Shown here: in pieces, positions 32,812-42,009 of the stretch
Position numbering within the stretch: position 1 is the stretch's first letter
How the letters are laid out: each line of letters opens with the position of its first letter
From: Acidaminococcales bacterium
GTDB taxonomy: Bacteria; Bacillota; Negativicutes; Acidaminococcales; JAISLQ01
DNA length: 46,075 bases
Reading direction: 5' to 3'
Assembly (NCBI GenBank): GCA_031290885.1
Contig: JAISLQ010000064.1
Location: 1-46,075 of the forward strand
The notes under the pieces: generated by a model
The model's input: the letters and a program-made list of their open reading frames with translations, nothing else
The model's database searches: none
What the model was told of the DNA's origin: nothing
Position numbers and translations under genes: made by a program

Positions 32812-33627
32812 ATGCACAAAAAAGGGAGGTTTTTTGCCGCCTTGCTTTTATGCTTGTTGGTTTTTGCGGCGCAAGGCGGCAAATGCCACGCAAAAGAGCA
32901 ATCATGGGTATCGCTTGCCGCCGGGCAAATCCAATTGCCGGACGGCACGCGGATAGTGGAAATAGACATTCTTTCCCTGCTTGACCTGACAAAAGATTTT
33001 TATGTGGAGAAAGAAATGCTCCGGGCCATGTCCTTGGAAAACCGGCACGCGTATTATCAGAAACTATTTGAAATATTAAACGACCAGTCTTTGCGCTTCG
33101 CGCTCCGCGCCGTAAATTTGTATTTGGTAAACGTTCCGGACGGCGGCAACGATTATTACACCGCCTGGCTTGTTACCGTAAAAAGCAATAAGGAAACGGA
33201 AAAATTCCTGCCGGACGTTTTCAAGGGCAAAATGACCGAACAAAAAAAAGAGCAGGCCCTGGCTTGGTACGAGAAGCAAAAACAAGAAGTGGAAGGCATG
33301 TTCCCCCGCGGCGAAAAACCCGACTTTGCCGGCCCGGCGCGAAAAGTGGAATATGCTGACCTGTTTGGGTACAAACTTTCCGCAGAGTGCGAATGGCAAG
33401 GGCTGGACTTTATCACTATAAACAAAAAACCCGCCTTGAGCCACGGCGTTAGGCTCATCGGCGAAAACGGCGGCCTGTTTTCCGCTTTTTATGTCAAACG
33501 CTACATGTTTGGCGCGGGAAAGAAGCCGGCATCTTTGGCCATCGTTGCCTTTGACAGCGAGCGTTCTTTCTGGACGCGGGCGTTTGACCGAATCATGGCG
33601 GACGGCTTTAAGCCGTCCGCGCGTTAG
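32812..33627 (+). CDS. Hypothetical exported protein, paralogue 1
   Basis: 271 residues with AGGAGG before the ATG and a signal peptide (FFAALLLCLLVFAAQGGKCH) ending near a Cys-His. The body contains IVEIDILSLLDLTKDFYVEK and a C-terminal AIVAFDSERSFWTRAFDRIM. The end is clearly similar to that of the next gene, so the two are tandem paralogues. I do not recognise the family. Probably periplasmic or surface-exposed. Confidence 0.65.
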   Translation: MHKKGRFFAALLLCLLVFAAQGGKCHAKEQSWVSLAAGQIQLPDGTRIVEIDILSLLDLTKDFYVEKEMLRAMSLENRHAYYQKLFEILNDQSLRFALRAVNLYLVNVPDGGNDYYTAWLVTVKSNKETEKFLPDVFKGKMTEQKKEQALAWYEKQKQEVEGMFPRGEKPDFAGPARKVEYADLFGYKLSAECEWQGLDFITINKKPALSHGVRLIGENGGLFSAFYVKRYMFGAGKKPASLAIVAFDSERSFWTRAFDRIMADGFKPSAR

Positions 33628-33638
33628 GAGGCCGAGCC

Positions 33639-34406
33639 ATGAACAAACTTTGCGCAATGTTGGCGGCGCCCCTGTTGTCCTTGCTGCTCTTTTGGCCGCC
33701 GCTTCCGGGCGAATGTTATACGCCCGCCGGCCACAAAAAGGTGCCTTCCGCCATTGGTGCGCTGAATCTGCCCGCTGACGCTTACGTGGCGGAAATCGAT
33801 ATGTCGGCGAGCGTGAAGTATCTTCTGTCGCCGGTCGAGGAAGCCCTCTTCAAGCAGCTCAATGTCTACCAGGTTACCTTAAACGATGGGGAAAGTTACC
33901 GCAGCGCCGTGTTAATGGCGTTTTTTATGGACGATGCCGTCTTTAACGGGCGTTCCGGGAGCAAGCCCCCGGAGCAAAGGGGCAAAAGGTACCTTGAATA
34001 CAGCCAGTTGCAAAAGATCCTTTACACGCAAAAACAAATTTTGGACGAAATCGCATTTTTGCGCGTGCTGGCAGACGACCGCCTGTACGCGCCGCCGGAC
34101 AAAAACGGCGAGCGAAAGCCGTTTAAAATATTCGGGAGAGATTTTGGCCTTTTTGCGCGAAACAAACCGCAAGTATTTAGCTATGAATGGCCGGAAATTG
34201 CGGCGGCCATGATAAACGGCGAATTTGGCTTTAAATCCGATTTGCGGATTTCCGGCAGCTTGTTCGGGTTTATGGCGAGCATTTACGCCGCCGGAATAGC
34301 TTTCAACCACGAAGACAAAGGCGTAAACTTCCTGTTCTTTGTCGCCCCGGGCAGCGAGCGCGACTTTTGGGCGCCGATATTTGAAAAAACGGTTGTTGCG
34401 CAATAG
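33639..34406 (+). CDS. Hypothetical exported protein, paralogue 2
   Basis: 255 residues, twelve bases after paralogue 1, with AGGAGG upstream. Signal peptide (LCAMLAAPLLSLLLFWPPLP). YVAEIDMSASVKYLLSPVEE parallels IVEIDILSLLDLTKDFYVEK of the first protein, and FVAPGSERDFWAPIFEKTVV parallels its C-terminus, but overall identity is low. Function unknown; tandem placement and shared architecture suggest they act together or bind related partners. Confidence 0.65.
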   Translation: MNKLCAMLAAPLLSLLLFWPPLPGECYTPAGHKKVPSAIGALNLPADAYVAEIDMSASVKYLLSPVEEALFKQLNVYQVTLNDGESYRSAVLMAFFMDDAVFNGRSGSKPPEQRGKRYLEYSQLQKILYTQKQILDEIAFLRVLADDRLYAPPDKNGERKPFKIFGRDFGLFARNKPQVFSYEWPEIAAAMINGEFGFKSDLRISGSLFGFMASIYAAGIAFNHEDKGVNFLFFVAPGSERDFWAPIFEKTVVAQ

Positions 34407-34465
34407 TCATAAAAAATTGCAATGACAATACCGATACTCTAACGATGACAGAGGAGGCGCTTGGC

Positions 34466-34936
34466 ATGATAGTGGAACACAAATGCAAAATAGACGAGTT
34501 GTTGCCTTATTTGCCGCTTAGGCTATCGCGGGCGCTGGCTTATCTGCGTGACGCGGATTTGGGCGCGCTGGCGGACGGGCGGCATGAAATCGAAGGCAAG
34601 GACATTTATCTTAACATAATGTCCTACAGCACGGGGAAAAAAGAGGAGCAAACGGCGGAAGCGCACTATAAATACATCGACATACAGTACATAATCAAAG
34701 GCAGCGAAACCGTTTATTGCGCGCCGCTTGACCTGGAGCGGCAGAGCGTGAAAGAGAAAAACCTTAAAGAAGACTATGTGTTTTTCGATAAACTGCAGGA
34801 AGAGAAAGAATACCTCCAGACGGCCGGTTCCATCATGATCTTCTTCCCGTGGGACATACATCGGACAAAATGCCATGTCGGCGGGCGAGCCGGCAAAGTG
34901 CGCAAAGCCGTGATCAAGGTGAGGGCCGAGGGTTGA
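34466..34936 (+). CDS. YhcH/YjgK/YiaL-family protein
   Basis: The ATG at 34466 follows GAGGAGG; an upstream ATG at 34445 lies inside that site's leader. The 156-residue product is a cupin-like beta-barrel: DGRHEIEGKDIYLNIMSYST, then EAHYKYIDIQYIIKGSETV and MIFFPWDIHRTKCHVGG, with the metal-binding His/Glu pattern. Members such as NanQ promote anomer interconversion of sialic acid or act in sugar metabolism. The substrate here is unknown. Confidence 0.85.
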   Translation: MIVEHKCKIDELLPYLPLRLSRALAYLRDADLGALADGRHEIEGKDIYLNIMSYSTGKKEEQTAEAHYKYIDIQYIIKGSETVYCAPLDLERQSVKEKNLKEDYVFFDKLQEEKEYLQTAGSIMIFFPWDIHRTKCHVGGRAGKVRKAVIKVRAEG

Positions 34937-35218
34937 GATAGCGGCAGCGCGCCTTGCCGTCCTTGGCCCTGAAAGCGCGCCGGCAAGGGATTGAAACGCA
35001 AAATGCGCCGGCACAACTCTTGAGATTTAAGACGCGCTATGGCAACGGCGCCGCAGCCGGGGATAGGAGCAAGGCCGATTTGCCGCGCTACACTTGGACG
35101 ATGCGCGAATTTTCCGCAGGAAGCGGATTGACGTCTTACGGCTTAAAAGGTACATTCAGCCCTATTGTGCGAGCGACATAAGCAATAAATTTAATCAAGT
35201 CCAAAGGAGGCACACATC

Positions 35219-35614
35219 ATGATCTGGACTTCGTCACTGGAGACGGGCATCGGCAAAATCGACGAGCAGCACAAAGAACTTTTTCGGCAGATCGACATTC
35301 TCATGGACCGGGGCAAAGACGATCGCGTAACCGACACCATCAAGTTTTTGGGTGATTATGTCGTCAAGCACTTTAACGACGAACAAGGCATGCATTTATC
35401 TTCCAAATATCCCAAGGCCGCCGAACACCAGAAAATGCACACGGATTTTGTCGCGGCCTACAACAGGATGAAACAAGAATATGCGCAGGCAACGGAATTG
35501 AGCAAATTGCCGGTCATCCTGAAAATCAACAAAACGGTCATGGATTGGCTCAAAAATCATATCCTTATACATGACAAGGAGTTTGCGGCCTATTATAAGG
35601 CCGCAGGCAAATGA
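35219..35614 (+). CDS. Bacteriohemerythrin
   Basis: 131 residues starting IWTSSLETGIGKIDEQHKEL, the hemerythrin opening with a first His. Further ligands appear in VVKHFNDEQGMH (H-x3-E), KAAEHQKMHTDF (H-x3-H) and NHILIHDKEFAAYY (H-x4-D). The di-iron centre should bind oxygen, so the role is oxygen storage, sensing or scavenging in the cytoplasm. A strong AAAGGAGG precedes it, and it seems monocistronic. The 282 bases upstream hold no gene. Confidence 0.95.
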   Translation: MIWTSSLETGIGKIDEQHKELFRQIDILMDRGKDDRVTDTIKFLGDYVVKHFNDEQGMHLSSKYPKAAEHQKMHTDFVAAYNRMKQEYAQATELSKLPVILKINKTVMDWLKNHILIHDKEFAAYYKAAGK

Positions 35615-35721
35615 GGCGGCAGCCCTCTGCCTTCAGAGTGGGCTTTGCGCAAGGCGCGGCTTCCGCTTAGGGCGGAAATTGCCCCGTCGGCCGAAGTTGG
35701 CCGGACTATAAAGGGAAAGCC

Positions 35722-36534
35722 ATGCGGATAAAATTGATTGCCTGCGATCTTGACGGCACATTGCTAAATAGCGGACACACGGTAAGCGAAAGGACCCGCG
35801 CCGCGATAAATGGGGCGCGGGCGGCGGGGGCGCGGTTTTGCATAATTACCGGGAGAATGTTTTGCTCGGCGGTTCGTTTTGCCGAATTTTTGTCTTTGGA
35901 TACGCCGCTGGCCGCCTATAACGGCGCCTTGATAAAAGGCGCCGCAAACGGGCGAGTATATTTCTCGCAGCCGATCGACAGGGAAACCGCGCAGGAAATA
36001 TTGTCCTTCGCCAAGGCAAACGGCTTTTATCTGCAAAAATACGTAAATGACCGGCTTTATGTGGAAAAGATAAACGAAAAAGCGCGAAGTTACGCGCAAA
36101 AGGTCAATGTTTCGGCGCACGCGGAAGGCGATGCGTTTTACGAACTTTCCGCGCCGCCGGACAAATTGCTGTTTATTGTTGACCCGGCGGAAAAGTCTGC
36201 GGTGGCGCAAGCGATCGAAAGAAAATTCTCCGGGCGCGTTGCAATTACCAGTTCCGGGCCGCGTTTTATTGAGATTATCCGCATAGGGGTCAACAAAGGC
36301 GAGGCGCTGGCGTATATTGCCCGGTTTTTGCGGGTGGGGCGCCGGGACGTGATGGCCTGCGGCGATTCCTTCAATGATCTGGAAATGCTGGATTTTGCCG
36401 GGTTGAGCGTCGCGATGAATAATGCCGCGCCCGAAATCAGAGCCGCGGCTGATTTTGTTTCTTTAAACAATGACGAAGACGGCGTGGCCTTGGCGATTGA
36501 AAAGTACGTGCTGGGCCGCCGGCTTTCGTCTTAG
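35722..36534 (+). CDS. Cof-type HAD phosphatase
   Basis: 270 residues. Motif I is ACDLDGTLLNS near the N-terminus, motif II is CIITGRM, and motif IV is MACGDSFNDLEMLDFAG. A large C2-type cap lies between. NKGEALAYIARFL carries the conserved Lys. Cof-type enzymes act on sugar phosphates or pyridoxal phosphate; specificity is not visible. It is followed by a likely promoter and the MBL-fold gene. Confidence 0.9.
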   Translation: MRIKLIACDLDGTLLNSGHTVSERTRAAINGARAAGARFCIITGRMFCSAVRFAEFLSLDTPLAAYNGALIKGAANGRVYFSQPIDRETAQEILSFAKANGFYLQKYVNDRLYVEKINEKARSYAQKVNVSAHAEGDAFYELSAPPDKLLFIVDPAEKSAVAQAIERKFSGRVAITSSGPRFIEIIRIGVNKGEALAYIARFLRVGRRDVMACGDSFNDLEMLDFAGLSVAMNNAAPEIRAAADFVSLNNDEDGVALAIEKYVLGRRLSS

Positions 36535-36669
36535 CGGCGGACAGGGGCGCGTGCCGGCGATTCGTCCCCGGAACATGTTCTCTCTGTTGTTTTAATGCTT
36601 GTTTTGGCGAAAATCGGCCGAAATGTGATAAAATAGTTAGAGGTTCCCTTAGGAAAAGGGGTGGGCGAA

Positions 36670-37500
36670 TTGAAAGTTACAGTGCTTGTCGAAAACACGG
36701 TAAGCCTTGCCGCAGTCAAACCGCTTTTGGGGCAACACGGGCTGTCAATGCTTCTGGACATACCCAACTGCGGCAGGATACTTTTTGATTCCGGTTCGTC
36801 GGACATTCTGATAAAAAATCTTTTGCTCATGGACATAGTCCCCGACAGCGTGGATTACGCAGTTTTAACTCACGGCCATTACGCCCACTGCGGCGGCCTG
36901 TTGGAATTTTTGCGTTCGCGGAGCCTGCCGCTGACGGTTTTTGCCGGCCCGGGCATTTTTTCCCCGCGGTATATGCAAAGAAAAAACGGGCCGCTTGAAT
37001 TCGTCGGCATGCCTTATACCAAAGAACTGCTTACATCGGCGGGCGCGGAATTCATTTTCGTCTACGGCCCGACGCAGATAAGGGAAAACATCTGGCTGAG
37101 CGGCCCCATACCGAAAACGAGCGATTTTGAAAAGGAAAATGTTTCCATGCTGGACGCGAACGGCCAAACCGACCGTTTTACCGACGAGGTGGCTTTTTAT
37201 GTTTTGCGGCCGGAAGGCTTGGCGGTGTTTTCCGGCGGCTCGCACCGCGGGTTGGTCAACAGCATAAAATACGGGCAAAGGGTATCGGGCGCTAAAAAGA
37301 TACATGCGGTGGTCGGCGGCTCGCATCTTGCGGCGGCCGACAGCGAGCAGCAGGAGGCAACGCTGGCTTTCCTCAAGGAATCGGACATTAATATGTTGGC
37401 CCTTAACCATTGCACCGGCTTAAAAGTGCAAAGCATGCTGCTGGGGCAGGGCGGCGTGAAATTTGTAAGCGCCAACGCCGGCGACGTGCTGGAACTTTAG
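36670..37500 (+). CDS. Metallo-beta-lactamase-fold protein (dihydropterin ribofuranosyl-aminobenzene phosphate synthase-like) with altered metal motif
   Basis: I choose the TTG at 36670, eight bases after AGGAAAAGGGG; a GTG at 36661 overlaps that site. The 276-residue product resembles the MJ0301-type MBL group: ILFDSGSSDILIKNLLLMDI, then THGHYAHCGGLLEFL, later FSGGSHRGLVNSIKYG and LNHCTGLKV. The zinc motif HxHxDH normally has Asp before the last His; here A72 replaces it (H68-G-H70-Y-A72-H73), which should weaken one metal site. Function unknown. Confidence 0.8.
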   Translation: MKVTVLVENTVSLAAVKPLLGQHGLSMLLDIPNCGRILFDSGSSDILIKNLLLMDIVPDSVDYAVLTHGHYAHCGGLLEFLRSRSLPLTVFAGPGIFSPRYMQRKNGPLEFVGMPYTKELLTSAGAEFIFVYGPTQIRENIWLSGPIPKTSDFEKENVSMLDANGQTDRFTDEVAFYVLRPEGLAVFSGGSHRGLVNSIKYGQRVSGAKKIHAVVGGSHLAAADSEQQEATLAFLKESDINMLALNHCTGLKVQSMLLGQGGVKFVSANAGDVLEL

Positions 37501-37505
37501 ACTAT

Positions 37506-37523
37506 CGCGGGCGATCGCCCGCG
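37506..37523. other. Perfect 18-bp GC palindrome
   Basis: CGCGGGCGA is followed directly by TCGCCCGCG. It contains the octamer GCGATCGC. It sits just after the MBL gene's stop, without a T-run, so it is not a standard terminator by itself. Confidence 0.5.
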
Positions 37524-37546
37524 CGCAATATTAAGATATCGCAAAC

Positions 37547-37572
37547 GGCCTCGCGCGCGGGGCTGTTTTTTC
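37547..37572 (+). terminator. Possible rho-independent terminator after the MBL gene
   Basis: A GC-rich hairpin (GGCCTCGCG, then CGCGGGGCT) is followed by six T residues. It lies only about 20 bases before the giant gene's ATG, so that gene presumably has its promoter inside or after this region. Confidence 0.45.
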
Positions 37573-37593
37573 CCAATGGGGGGCCCTTTTTGC

Positions 37594-40500
37594 ATGGCAA
37601 CTGAAATTCAGCCGTCCTTTCATATTTTTGAATGTCTTAAAAACCTAAGCAACATAATGTTTTCGCCTGTCCGGGATCTTTCCGGTTGCGACAGCCTTTT
37701 GCCTGCGGATCAACTGCCTTTTGACCCGTACTGCCGGTTTTCGCCCCGGACGCGATGGACGTGCCGGCTCAAAATCAAAAAAACCAAATTCGACAGTTTT
37801 CCGGACATGCCGCCGGCGCTTGCCGGCTGGGTGGGCGATTGGGGCGGCCCGACGCCGGCGCAGCCGCCGCAGGCAAAAAAGTACCGCAAACAGGGCGGCG
37901 AATTTTGGCAAGGCGGGGGCGCGGACTTTCCAGCGCCGCTTCCGGCGCGGGAGGCCGGGGAGAGATTCGACGCCGATCCCGGGCGCGTAGCCGCATGGGA
38001 AAAATGGCTGCGCGACAAATGGCGGCCTTGGGCCAATGACAACGTGCAAAAGTACAAAGCGATACTGGCTTATGAAAAAATCCGCGCCTTGCAGCAAAAA
38101 TTGGCGCGCGGCGAAGGGCAATTCGAGCTATTTTGGGGGGCGGCGGTTTTTTATTGGAAATTTGGCGATGTCAAGCTGCGCCGCCCTCTCCTGACGCAGC
38201 GGCTGGAAATTGAATGTTCGCCGGACACGGGGGAAATATGCCTTGCCGCCAAACATTCGCCCGCCCGGCTGGAATATGAGGCGCTTTCCGGCATCCCCGG
38301 CGTAAATTTCAAGGAGCTGTTTTCTTTGGAAAATTCCCTGTTCGATGCGCCTTTTGACTTGTTCGACGCGCCGGCGGCGGCCGCCTTCAGCCAAAGGCTG
38401 GCGGCGGCGATTGGCAACGGCTGCGAAACCGGCGGCGCGGATAAAACGGCGCAGGTTTCGGAGAGGAACTGCCCGGTTATCTGCCTTGATGAACAGGCGC
38501 TTTTCCTGCGCCGGCTTGACGGGCGGCAATGGCGGGGCGAACTGGAAGCCATCACGGAAGCCGTTGAGGCGGGCGCCGCCTTGCCCGGCATTTTTGGCTA
38601 TTATTATGGCCATCGGCAAAGGCCCGGCGGCCTTTTCGGCAAAGAGCAGGAAGAAGCCGGCAATTTGCTGTTTCCCTGGCGGACGGATTCCGTCTGTGCC
38701 GACATAGCGCGCCGGCTGGCCTCCGATGCGCTGGTCGTCGTGCAGACGCCGCCGCAGAGCGCAAAAGAAGCTTTTGTCGCCGATATGCTGGCGCATCTTC
38801 TCGCCCAAGGGCAAAAAGTATTGGTTACTGGCCCTTTGCGGGAACCGCTGCAAAAAATAGCCGGCCTTTTGCGTAAGGACTTGCCGGAATTGGCGGGCCT
38901 TTGCGCCCTCGCTGTCGGCAACGGGCAAGACAATGCGCGGGAACTTTTGGCGGCCTTGAAAATGCACAGGCAAAAGCTCAACGGGCGCGGCCGGGAAAAA
39001 CCGGGGCGCGCGGCGGCGAAGCTAAAGGAGCGGCTGGATTTTTTTCAGCGGGAATTGGACGAGGACCGCCGGCAGGTACAAGCCGCCCGCGCCCTGGAAC
39101 ATACCCGGCGCTTCAGCGTAAAAGGACAGGATTTGGCTCCCTGGCAGACGGCCAAATGGCTACAGGAAAACCGGAGCCGGCTTGGTTTCATACCTGACGA
39201 CATCGGCCATGATCAAGCCTGCCCGTTGGACAAAGACGAAATGAACCGGTTTTTTGCCCTGGCCGGAAAAATGTCCCTGGCGGAGGAAGAAATTTTTTCT
39301 TTGCGGCTCCCCCCCGGCGGCGAACTATTGGACAGCGGCGCCCTGTCTTCGCTTTTCAGCGCCCTTTCTGATCTTAAAGCCAACCGGGAAAAACAAAAGC
39401 AGCTGCTGGACGATTGCGCGGCAATGGCTGACGTCGGCGCCGAAACCATAGCCGGTATTTTAGCCGAATGCCAACAGGCCCTGGCCGATCTTCCCGACGG
39501 CGGCAGCTGGATAGGCGAGATTTTACGCGAAATAGTGGAGTTGCCGCATAAAAACAGGCTTTGGCAGGAATGTTGCCAGAACGCTTTTGCCGGACTTGAA
39601 AGGATAAAAGTTTCGGCGGCGCAGACGGCCGGCCACGCCTTTACATTGCCGGAAGAATTTCCCGCGCCGCTTTTGCGCGAAGCCCTCTATGATTTGCGCC
39701 TGGAATTTTACAAAAACAAACGCCCGGGGATTTTGTTTAAGGCGCTGGCCAAAAAAAGCACCGTCAGGGCGTACAAAGAATGTCTGGTGGACGGGTTGCC
39801 GGCGGACGGGTTGCCGGCGGTGGACTTGCTTTTGGGCAAAATAAATTGCCTTGATGAAAAAGAGAAGGCGGCCGACAAATGGAATTTTATGATGGCGCAA
39901 GTGCAAGGGCCGCGCCTTGACGCTTCAAGCCCGTCTTTCCCCGACGATTTGGCGGAATACGCCGCAAAGCTCCGGGCGGCCTTGGATTGGCGGATGAAAT
40001 ATTTTGAAAAACTGAAAGAACACTGGCAGAAGTTCGTTTTGCGCCAACCGCCGCGCTGGGCGGATCGCGATTGGCTGATCGGGCTGGTTGCCAAACTGCG
40101 GGCTTGGCTGAAAGAGAAAAAAATAGAAGAATTGGAAAAATTGCTTGCCCGGCAACATGGCCTTATAATGGGGGACGGAGACGGGCAAAAGCTTGACCCG
40201 ATCTGCCGGGAACTGTCCGCAGCTTTGTCTGCCCGGGACGTTGAACGGTGGCAATTTTGCCTGGACGCGCTTTTGGCGTTGGAAAACAAGCATAAATTAT
40301 GGCGGGAATTTAAACTGTTGTATGAGAAACTGCGAGAAGCCGCCCCCGTATGGGCAAAAGAGACGGCGACGCGCGGACGGGAGGCCAATCTTGCCGCAGC
40401 GCCCCAAGACTGGCCGCAGGCTTGGCGGTTTAAGCAGGCCGGCGCTTGGCTGAAACGGCACATGGAGGGCAATCCGCTGGAAAAGATAACGGCGCGGTTT

Positions 40501-41928
40501 TACAACAGGCGCTTGGACGAGCCGGCCATGATCGGGGAATTTGCGGCGGCCGGCGCATGGAATTGGCAAATTGGCCGCCTCGCGCCGGAAGAGGTGGGGG
40601 CGCTGGATTTCATTCTGGGCGATGCCGGCCGGGGCGGCGAAGAGACGACTGACGGCAGGCCGGATTATGAATTTTGGCGCGCTGCGGAATTTTGGCGGAT
40701 GAGCTTGCCCGCCTGGGTAATGCCGCTGGATATTCTGACGGAAGCGGCCGGGCCGTTTGACCGCATGTTTGACGTGGTGATCGCAATCGACAGCGAAAAA
40801 TGCGATATTTTCAGCGCCGGCCTTTTGCTGCGCGGCAAAAAGGCGCTGATTGCCGGCGACAACGCGCTTGCGGGGCCGGCGCCTTATGAACGGGTGGATG
40901 CGGCGGTTAACATAGCTTTGGAAAAAGCCTTTCTCGGCGTCCCTGACAAGATGCAATTCGCGCTAAACGACAGCCTGTATGATTTTGCCCTGCGGCTCGC
41001 GGACAACAGGAGTTTCATATTGGGCGCATCTTCCGGGCCCTATGGCCTGAACGAATTTATCGGCAAACATTTTTACGCCGGCAAACTGCCGCTGCCGCCG
41101 CCGGCGCAAACTCGCGGCCTTGCGCCGGCCCTGCTGAAAATACCGGCGCGGGACGCGCGGCCGGACGGACAGACGAACGCGGACGAAGCGCGGATCATTA
41201 TTGCCCGTCTGGCCCTTATGCTCACACAAAAAGAATATGAAGGCAAAACGGCGGCGATAATCACCTTGGGCGGCGCCGAGCAGCAGCAATTGCTGGAAAA
41301 TTTCCTGCTGGAGCAAATACCGGAACAGGAAATAGCCGCCCGCCGGCTGGTTGCTTCCGCGCTTGAAGGCTATACCGGCGGCCGGCGGGACGTGATACTG
41401 GTTTCGTGCGTGTCGGCGCGGATAGCGGAAGCGGCCGGGCAGCGCCAATTAAATGGCGTTTTGGGGCTGGCGCGCGAACAGGTTGCGCTGTTTCATCCTT
41501 TCTCCGCCCAAGACCTCCCGGCCTGGTCCGCAGTCGCCGGCCTTCTGGATTTAGAGGAGGCGGCAGTAGAAGGCGGCAAAAGCCCCGATGCTTTATTTGA
41601 ACAGTTTTCCACCAGCGAAATTGTGCGCGATATTTTTGCCGCGATTTCGCAAAGGGGCTACAAGGCTTTGCCGGAATACGAGGGCCGCGGCCTGTCCTGC
41701 CGGTTCGACATTGTCATAAAAAGCGAAGAGTTCAACGTGGCGGTTGTTTGCGACGGCATAAGAAACCAAGAAGAAATCGAGCGGCTGATGAAGCAGGAGG
41801 ACGAACTTATGGGGCGCGGCTGGCATTTTTATCACATACGCGGCTGCGCCTTTTACGCCGACAAAAGCGCCGCTTTGTCTGGGCTGTGGAAAAAACTGGC
41901 CGCACTTGGGATGGCGGCGGCAAATTAA
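37594..41928 (+). CDS. Giant SF1 helicase-nuclease-like protein with degenerate catalytic motifs
   Basis: 1444 residues from the ATG at 37594, behind a G-run; an ATG at 37576 has no ribosome site. The layout matches Dna2/NAM7-like SF1 helicases with a C-terminal PD-(D/E)XK (MTES_1575-like) nuclease. Walker A reads VVVQTPPQSAKEA (T385-A393) instead of GPPGTGKT/S, though the KVLVTG strand after it remains. Motif II reads FDVVIAIDSEKCDI (1059-1072), losing the Asp-Glu pair. Motif VI reads LNGVLGLAREQ (1286-1296), lacking the first Arg of the T-R-A-R signature. The nuclease keeps D1372 but has V1385 where the I-E-C-D-G motif has Glu. The frame is open throughout, so it looks maintained as a pseudoenzyme, just upstream of rapZ. 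Confidence 0.75.
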   Translation: MATEIQPSFHIFECLKNLSNIMFSPVRDLSGCDSLLPADQLPFDPYCRFSPRTRWTCRLKIKKTKFDSFPDMPPALAGWVGDWGGPTPAQPPQAKKYRKQGGEFWQGGGADFPAPLPAREAGERFDADPGRVAAWEKWLRDKWRPWANDNVQKYKAILAYEKIRALQQKLARGEGQFELFWGAAVFYWKFGDVKLRRPLLTQRLEIECSPDTGEICLAAKHSPARLEYEALSGIPGVNFKELFSLENSLFDAPFDLFDAPAAAAFSQRLAAAIGNGCETGGADKTAQVSERNCPVICLDEQALFLRRLDGRQWRGELEAITEAVEAGAALPGIFGYYYGHRQRPGGLFGKEQEEAGNLLFPWRTDSVCADIARRLASDALVVVQTPPQSAKEAFVADMLAHLLAQGQKVLVTGPLREPLQKIAGLLRKDLPELAGLCALAVGNGQDNARELLAALKMHRQKLNGRGREKPGRAAAKLKERLDFFQRELDEDRRQVQAARALEHTRRFSVKGQDLAPWQTAKWLQENRSRLGFIPDDIGHDQACPLDKDEMNRFFALAGKMSLAEEEIFSLRLPPGGELLDSGALSSLFSALSDLKANREKQKQLLDDCAAMADVGAETIAGILAECQQALADLPDGGSWIGEILREIVELPHKNRLWQECCQNAFAGLERIKVSAAQTAGHAFTLPEEFPAPLLREALYDLRLEFYKNKRPGILFKALAKKSTVRAYKECLVDGLPADGLPAVDLLLGKINCLDEKEKAADKWNFMMAQVQGPRLDASSPSFPDDLAEYAAKLRAALDWRMKYFEKLKEHWQKFVLRQPPRWADRDWLIGLVAKLRAWLKEKKIEELEKLLARQHGLIMGDGDGQKLDPICRELSAALSARDVERWQFCLDALLALENKHKLWREFKLLYEKLREAAPVWAKETATRGREANLAAAPQDWPQAWRFKQAGAWLKRHMEGNPLEKITARFYNRRLDEPAMIGEFAAAGAWNWQIGRLAPEEVGALDFILGDAGRGGEETTDGRPDYEFWRAAEFWRMSLPAWVMPLDILTEAAGPFDRMFDVVIAIDSEKCDIFSAGLLLRGKKALIAGDNALAGPAPYERVDAAVNIALEKAFLGVPDKMQFALNDSLYDFALRLADNRSFILGASSGPYGLNEFIGKHFYAGKLPLPPPAQTRGLAPALLKIPARDARPDGQTNADEARIIIARLALMLTQKEYEGKTAAIITLGGAEQQQLLENFLLEQIPEQEIAARRLVASALEGYTGGRRDVILVSCVSARIAEAAGQRQLNGVLGLAREQVALFHPFSAQDLPAWSAVAGLLDLEEAAVEGGKSPDALFEQFSTSEIVRDIFAAISQRGYKALPEYEGRGLSCRFDIVIKSEEFNVAVVCDGIRNQEEIERLMKQEDELMGRGWHFYHIRGCAFYADKSAALSGLWKKLAALGMAAAN

Positions 41929-42009
41929 ATCAAATCTTTAATAAGGCGCGCCTGTCTGCGGCAAGCTGGCTTTTTTGCCGCGGGCGGCGCCCTGCTGGGG
42001 GGACTGGCC

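Noticed and set aside
34985-35005. GGGATTGAAACGC resembling a CRISPR repeat end
   Set aside because: Only one copy occurs and there are no regularly spaced repeats around it.
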